Below, piece by piece: positions 59,330 through 64,000 of a DNA stretch of 64,000 nucleotides. Within the stretch, counting starts at the first letter, position 1. Every line of letters begins with the position of its first letter. A model generated the notes under the pieces. That model did no database searches. It had not been told where the DNA came from and worked only from the letters and a program-made list of their open reading frames with translations. The DNA comes from Desulfomicrobium sp. UBA5193. GTDB taxonomy: Bacteria > Desulfobacterota > Desulfovibrionia > Desulfovibrionales > Desulfomicrobiaceae. The DNA lies in assembly GCA_002412965.1 (NCBI GenBank), contig DHWB01000004.1:124001-188000 (forward strand). The letters run 5' to 3'. A program made the translations under genes and the position numbers.

Positions 59330-62300
59330 ATGCGGCTTGAAGATTTGCGACCCGGTCTAAATATTGTCGGCCTCGAACCCACGGACATTGTCTCGCTCAT
59401 TGCCGTGGTGCCCATCGGCGAAGGTACCGTTCAGGTCATTTACAAAACTGCCTCCGGAGGCCTCAAGGAGAGGTTGCTGGGCCGCATAGACGAAGCACAG
59501 ATCGACATCGCCACCCAGGGGCGGCCCTGGAGCTTCGACGGTGACGGCGAGGCCTTCAAGCTGGCTGTCGAAGCCAAGCGGATGGACCTAGCCTTTCTTT
59601 TCGACCCCATGATGGCCGTGCATTCGTCCAATGTTGAGCCTCTCCCCCACCAGATCACGGCCGTGTATGAATCCATGCTGCCAAGGCAGCCCCTGCGGTA
59701 CGTTTTGGCCGACGACCCTGGCGCAGGCAAGACGATCATGGCCGGTCTGTACATCCGCGAACTGGTCATGCGCGCCGACGCCCGCCGCGTGCTCATCGTT
59801 GCCCCAGGCAGCCTGGTCGAGCAATGGCGCGACGAACTTTTCGAGAAATTCGGGCTTGAGTTCCGCATCTTCTCGACCATGCTGGAGCAGGCCTCGCCAA
59901 GCGGCAACGCCTTTGAGGACAACGACCAGCTCATTCTCCGCCTGGACCAAATTTCCCGCAACGAGGACCTGCAAGCCAAGCTTTACAGCTGCACGTGGGA
60001 TTTGGTCATCTTCGACGAAGCCCACAAATTGGCCGCGCACTTTTTTGGCCAGCAGATTAAGCGCACCAAAAGGTTCGATCTCGCAGAAAAGCTCGGAGCG
60101 ACCACGCGGCACCTCCTGCTCATGACGGCTACCCCGCACAATGGCAAAGAAGAAGATTTTCAGCTTTTCCTCTCCTTGCTGGACTCGGACCGTTTTTACG
60201 GCAAATTCCGTGATGGCGTGCACAAGGTCGACACCTCGGACCTTATGCGGCGTATGGTCAAGGAAGAGCTGGTCAAATTCGACGGTACCCCGCTTTTTCC
60301 TGAACGCCGGGCCTACACCGTCAACTACACTCTCTCCGACATCGAGGCGGCATTGTACGAGGCCGTGACCCAGTACGTGCGCACGGAAATGGGCAAGGCC
60401 GACCAGTTGGAAGGCAAGCGCAAGGGCTCTGTTGGCTTTGCCCTGACAGCCCTACAGCGCCGTCTGGCTTCCAGCCCTGAAGCCATATTCCAGTCCCTGC
60501 GACGGCGCCGTGAACGTCTGGAAAACAGGCTTCGCGAGGAGCGTCTGGCCGCACGTGGTCAGCGACTCCTGATCACAACCATTGACCTCATCCCCGAGGA
60601 TGACGACGACCTCCCTGCCGACGAACAGGAATTTCTGGAAGAAAGCCTCTTGGATCAGGCTACGGCCGCCAACACGATAGCCGAACTCCAAGCTGAAATC
60701 ATTATTCTGGAGGATCTGGAAAAACAGGCCAGGGACGTCGTCGGCTCCGGTCAAGACCGCAAATGGGATGAACTCTCCCGCATCCTGCAGAATGACTCGC
60801 GCATGCGCGACGCCACGGGCCGACATCGCAAGATGATTGTTTTCACCGAGCACCGCGACACCCTCAACTATCTGCACCGTCGCATTACCGGCGTATTCGG
60901 CAATGACGCTGCCGTGGTCACCATCCATGGTGGCACCCACCGCGACGAACGCCGCCGCATCCAGGCTCTATTCCGCTCCGACCCCGAAGTGCGCATCCTC
61001 GTGGCCACGGATGCGGCTGGCGAAGGCGTGAACCTTCAGAGCGCCAACCTAATGGTCAATTACGACCTACCCTGGAACCCCAACCGTCTGGAGCAGCGCT
61101 TCGGCCGCATTCACCGCATCGGCCAGCTTGAGGTCTGTCACCTCTGGAACCTGGTGGCCAAGGAGACCCGTGAGGGTGACGTCTACCACCGCCTGCTCAA
61201 AAAACTGGAGGTGGAGAGTGAAGCCCTCAAAGGGCGGGTGTTCGATATCCTGGGAGAGGTCTTCGAGGAGACCAGCCTCAAGGACCTTCTCATGGAGGCC
61301 ATCCGCTATGGGGACCAACCCGAAGTTCGGGAAAGGCTGTATCAGAAAGTTGAAAGCTTTCTCGACCAGGAGCACCTTCTCCAGATTCTGAACCGCAACG
61401 CCCTTGCACAAGAGACCATGAGCCCGGAACGCCTCTTCGCCGTCAAAGATGAGATGGACAAAGCCGAGGCTCGACGCCTGCAGCCCTATTTTGTGCGTTC
61501 ATTTTTCATGAAGGCTTTCGCCGCCCTGGCCGGTTCCATCTATCCACGCGAGGCGGGGCGTTTTGAGATAACCCACGTCCCCTCCCTCATCCACGAACGC
61601 GATCGGCGCATCACCGGCCGCAACCGCCGCGACCAATCCCCGGTACTTCGCCGCTACGAGCGAGTCTGCTTCACTAAGGACGCCGTGCAGCCCCTCTCTG
61701 TTTCCGGCAGCACGCGCGCTGAGCTTATGCATCCAGGCCATCCCCTCATGTTATCCATGTGCGACCTGATTCTGGAACAGTATGGCAATCTTTTGCGTCA
61801 GGGCACCATCCTGGTCGATCCGGTTGACGATGGCGACGCGCCATATCTGCTCTTTCTGCTGACCCATGAGATCAGCTCCGGCGACGGGCAGACCCTATCC
61901 AAGCGCATGCAGCTCGTCCGTGTGGATTCCACCGGAGAGGCCAGCTTTGCCGGCTGGGCGCCGCATCTTGATCTGGAAGTGTTGCCCGTAGCAGATCTGC
62001 CGCTGATGGAACCGCTCCTGGCTTCTCCTTGGATTTGCCTTGATCAAGAGCAGCGCGCCCTGGCCCTGGCCGCTGAACGCCTTGTTCCTGATCATTTCAA
62101 CGAAGTGGCCGGGCGGCGTACAGCCTACGTGGACAAAACCCTGGCAGCCGTGCACGAACGCCTGACCAAAGAAATATCTTTTTGGACAGACCGCTGGGTC
62201 AAGCTCAAGGAAGATTTGGAGGCAGGCAAGGACGTACGTCTGAACATTGAAAACGCCCGCCGCACCATTGCCGACCTGGAAGGTCGTCTGGAAAATAGAA

Positions 62301-62845
62301 AGCGGGAACTGCAGGCCATGCGACATGTGCAATCAGCTACGCCTGTGGCCATGGGTGGAGCCTTGGTTGTGCCCGGCGCGCTGCTGGCCCGCTTACGTGG
62401 AGAAGCACCAGACCCGGGTCTCTTCTCCGCCGACGCCCAGGCACGAGCCCACATTGAACGGGTGGCCATGGACGCTGTTCGCAAGGCAGAGGAAGCCAGA
62501 GGATGCAGAGTACTCGATGTTTCGGCACAGAAGTGCGGGTGGGACCTGACCTCCTACCCACCCGTGACGGACGGCAGGCAGCCGGAACCTCGGCATATCG
62601 AGGTCAAAGGCCGCGCCAAGGGCGCTTCCACCGTCACCGTGACCCGCAATGAAATCCTCTACGGACTCAACCAGCAGGGCAAGTTCATCCTGGCCATTGT
62701 CATGGTGGACGGAGACTCGTGTGATGGCCCTTATTTCGTTCACAAGCCCTTCACCCAGGAACCCGATTGGGCTGTGGCCAGCATCAATCTCGACCTGCCA
62801 TCGTTGCTTGAAAGGTCGATCAATTTCAAAAAATTATCACATTGA
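59330..62845 (+). CDS. SNF2-family helicase with C-terminal DUF3883-type domain (DrmD-like)
   Basis: 1171 residues. The helicase core has Walker A in DDPGAGKTIMAG (~129-140), DEAH at 229-232, motif III LLMTATPHNG, and motif VI in ATDAAGEGVNLQSAN, LPWNPNRLEQRFGRIHRIGQ. The linker (~640-1020) is helical. The C-terminal ~120 residues (AEEARGCRVLDVSAQKCGWDL, then RHIEVKGRAKGASTVTV) are a DUF3883-like nuclease-fold domain. This architecture fits DrmD of class 1 DISARM and helicases of DUF499/DUF1156 defence loci. GC content returns to chromosomal levels here. Confidence 0.85.
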   Translation: MRLEDLRPGLNIVGLEPTDIVSLIAVVPIGEGTVQVIYKTASGGLKERLLGRIDEAQIDIATQGRPWSFDGDGEAFKLAVEAKRMDLAFLFDPMMAVHSSNVEPLPHQITAVYESMLPRQPLRYVLADDPGAGKTIMAGLYIRELVMRADARRVLIVAPGSLVEQWRDELFEKFGLEFRIFSTMLEQASPSGNAFEDNDQLILRLDQISRNEDLQAKLYSCTWDLVIFDEAHKLAAHFFGQQIKRTKRFDLAEKLGATTRHLLLMTATPHNGKEEDFQLFLSLLDSDRFYGKFRDGVHKVDTSDLMRRMVKEELVKFDGTPLFPERRAYTVNYTLSDIEAALYEAVTQYVRTEMGKADQLEGKRKGSVGFALTALQRRLASSPEAIFQSLRRRRERLENRLREERLAARGQRLLITTIDLIPEDDDDLPADEQEFLEESLLDQATAANTIAELQAEIIILEDLEKQARDVVGSGQDRKWDELSRILQNDSRMRDATGRHRKMIVFTEHRDTLNYLHRRITGVFGNDAAVVTIHGGTHRDERRRIQALFRSDPEVRILVATDAAGEGVNLQSANLMVNYDLPWNPNRLEQRFGRIHRIGQLEVCHLWNLVAKETREGDVYHRLLKKLEVESEALKGRVFDILGEVFEETSLKDLLMEAIRYGDQPEVRERLYQKVESFLDQEHLLQILNRNALAQETMSPERLFAVKDEMDKAEARRLQPYFVRSFFMKAFAALAGSIYPREAGRFEITHVPSLIHERDRRITGRNRRDQSPVLRRYERVCFTKDAVQPLSVSGSTRAELMHPGHPLMLSMCDLILEQYGNLLRQGTILVDPVDDGDAPYLLFLLTHEISSGDGQTLSKRMQLVRVDSTGEASFAGWAPHLDLEVLPVADLPLMEPLLASPWICLDQEQRALALAAERLVPDHFNEVAGRRTAYVDKTLAAVHERLTKEISFWTDRWVKLKEDLEAGKDVRLNIENARRTIADLEGRLENRKRELQAMRHVQSATPVAMGGALVVPGALLARLRGEAPDPGLFSADAQARAHIERVAMDAVRKAEEARGCRVLDVSAQKCGWDLTSYPPVTDGRQPEPRHIEVKGRAKGASTVTVTRNEILYGLNQQGKFILAIVMVDGDSCDGPYFVHKPFTQEPDWAVASINLDLPSLLERSINFKKLSH

Positions 62846-62853
62846 GAGTGAGC

Positions 62854-63330
62854 ATGCTCCTGATCACAATTCTAAAAGAAACAGATCCCGAACGACTTGC
62901 CGCCCAACAAATCTGGAATGCGCAGCTTAAAACCAAAACTCGCACGAAAAAAACAGGAGAACCAGAATATCCACCCTTCTTTCCAACATACAACAGCAAA
63001 GGTGAAATTGGTGAGTATCTGTATGTTGTCTATGATGGGTCAATTTTTGGATATGGAGTAATCGGCCACATTGAGGAAAGAGACGGAGATACAATTTGTG
63101 GTGGAATGCAAGAAGTGAATTCGAGATGGTGGTGCAGAATTACCAGAGAACTTCTAGAAATGCCATATCAAGTGCCCTGTATTGGATTCGAAGGGGCACG
63201 AACCAAAGACATCAATCTGCACGAATGCGGGCGTTCGACGGCAATCAATGTATTAAAAGGCTTGGGATTGAGAATCCCGGCCGAAGACCCTCACCCTGTG
63301 GAATTTGTGACCCGGAAAAAAGTGTCCTAA
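62854..63330 (+). CDS. Small hypothetical protein, possible PUA/EVE-like fold
   Basis: 158 residues from the ATG at 62854; the frame overlaps the end of the helicase gene by alternative starts only. The central region (YVVYDGSIFGYGVIGHIEER, EVNSRWWCRITRELLEMPYQVPCIGFEGARTKDI) has the beta-strand and aromatic pattern of EVE/PUA-type domains that read modified bases, but the resemblance is by eye. AT-richer than the helicase. It lies between the SNF2 helicase and a DNA methylase, a position fitting a modification reader. Confidence 0.6.
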   Translation: MLLITILKETDPERLAAQQIWNAQLKTKTRTKKTGEPEYPPFFPTYNSKGEIGEYLYVVYDGSIFGYGVIGHIEERDGDTICGGMQEVNSRWWCRITRELLEMPYQVPCIGFEGARTKDINLHECGRSTAINVLKGLGLRIPAEDPHPVEFVTRKKVS

Positions 63331-63570
63331 CATAGCAATAATACATCATCGGGCGAGACGGGCGGTGATGCGGTCGAGCGCGGTTACCTCGTGTCCGACC
63401 GCAGTTCATGGAATCGTGCTTGGGCGGCTTCAACCCATTGCCAGTTGATGATGATTATTGGATCACGGACCACGTGAGGCAAAGCTGACCGGACGCGTTT
63501 TATAAGCAACAAGATGTCATTCCACGGCCGATACGCGATTTTTAGCATCAATAAGGACACAACAAGCACC
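63331..63570. other. Spacer between small gene and methylase
   Basis: 240 bases. Apart from AAGGA 14 bases before the methylase ATG I see no convincing promoter. A minus-strand frame of ~120 codons overlaps the methylase gene and is not credible as a gene. Confidence 0.5.
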
Positions 63571-64000
63571 ATGACCGTCAAATCACCCAAGAAGCTCATT
63601 GAAGTGGCCCTGCCCCTTGACAAAATCAATGAGGCCGCGGCGCGGGAGAAATCCATCCGCCACGGGCATCCGTCCACCCTGCATCTGTGGTGGGCCAGGC
63701 GACCCTTGGCTGCAGCTCGGGCCGTTATCTTCGCCCAGATGGTCAATGACCCTGGCTATCAGCAGGGCGGCGGGTTCAAGTATGGCATGAACAAAATTGA
63801 TGCGGCCAAAGAGCGACAGCGTCTGTTTCGGATCATGGAAAAGCTGGTCTTATGGGAAAACACCACCAACGAAGAAGTGCTGGAAGAAGCACGGGCCGAA
63901 ATCCGGCGCAGTTGGCGTGAGGTCTGCGAACTGAACAAGGACCATCCCCAGGCGGCGGATCTGTTCAACCCGGATCAGCTACCAGCCTTCCACGACCCTT
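63571..64000 (+). CDS. DUF1156-type adenine DNA methylase, N-terminal fragment
   Basis: The first ~143 codons are in the window; the gene continues past the right edge. The N-terminus KKLIEVALPLDKINEAAAREK and HLWWARRPLAAARAVIF, followed by FNPDQLPAF, matches DUF1156 (COG1743) methylases that carry a Zn-ribbon and modify DNA in anti-phage loci. With the SNF2-DUF3883 helicase upstream it forms a class 1 DISARM-like or DUF499/DUF1156 type system. The catalytic motifs are beyond the edge, so substrate specificity cannot be read. Confidence 0.85.
   Translation, partial: MTVKSPKKLIEVALPLDKINEAAAREKSIRHGHPSTLHLWWARRPLAAARAVIFAQMVNDPGYQQGGGFKYGMNKIDAAKERQRLFRIMEKLVLWENTTNEEVLEEARAEIRRSWREVCELNKDHPQAADLFNPDQLPAFHDP

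Noticed and set aside
63384..63746. Minus-strand ~120-codon frame overlapping the DUF1156 methylase
   Set aside because: It is antisense to a clear methylase start and lacks any motif.

Overview
The window reads as chromosomal DNA of a sulfate-reducing deltaproteobacterium of the Desulfovibrionales, plausibly close to Desulfomicrobium. This is inferred from GC-rich coding style, many small ferredoxins and iron-sulfur/flavin redox proteins, a NifX-like, a DUF5320 and a CGGC-domain protein, a NIL-ferredoxin, and very dense PAS/GGDEF/HD-GYP/HDOD signalling. No rRNA, CRISPR array or complete prophage is visible.

Layout. 1-9.5 kb: aminotransferase tail, ferredoxin, a HigBA toxin-antitoxin pair, a SlyD-like/methyltransferase fusion, an Fe-S accessory cluster (DUF5320, IscU-like, CGGC), an EamA exporter, a ferredoxin-nitroreductase and flavodoxin pair divergent from an HxlR regulator, and a DUF401 permease. 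Its minus-strand neighbours (YchJ-like and NifX-like) are separated by two copies of a 151-bp CTAG-bounded element. 9.6-16.9 kb: a CMD-family protein, RidA, a LOG-like protein, and an Mla-type lipid transport operon (mlaE-mlaF-mlaD plus lipoprotein). 16.9-33.3 kb: a second-messenger block with an HD-GYP regulator, a large PAS histidine kinase followed by REC-HDOD, diguanylate cyclases, a B12-binding light-sensor-like protein coupled to a degenerate GGDEF protein, a degenerate REC-HD protein, HDOD, dprA and xerC. 34.2-38.5 kb: a four-gene module resembling the actinobacterial decaprenylphosphoryl-arabinose pathway (UbiA-type DPPR synthase, an AT-rich multi-spanning membrane protein, DprE1, DprE2). 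38.5-46 kb, minus strand: ileS-lspA-lgt and a chain of small envelope and motility genes (CpoB-like lipoprotein, NIL-ferredoxin, PilZ, CheZ). 46-55.3 kb: galE, an M16C metalloprotease, and three tandem REC-DUF3369-HD-GYP paralogues. 55.3-56.5 kb: tRNA-Tyr, an exported His-rich protein and tRNA-Thr.

From tRNA-Thr to the right edge the content changes. There is a UmuD-like protein lacking both catalytic residues, two very AT-rich unknown genes, a large SNF2 helicase with a C-terminal DUF3883-type domain, a small unknown protein, and the start of a DUF1156 DNA methylase. I read this as the left part of a genomic island carrying an anti-phage type helicase/methylase system related to DISARM or to DUF499/DUF1156 loci; the window ends before the set is complete.

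The most unusual signals are: (1) CTAG-flanked MITE-like elements, all three inserted exactly where a TAG stop codon overlaps the next gene's Shine-Dalgarno; (2) the arabinose-lipid module outside Actinobacteria, with a candidate arabinosyltransferase; (3) the B12 sensor coupled to a GGDEF protein that has lost its catalytic motif but kept its c-di-GMP inhibitory site; (4) the doubly inactivated UmuD-like protein at the island boundary.
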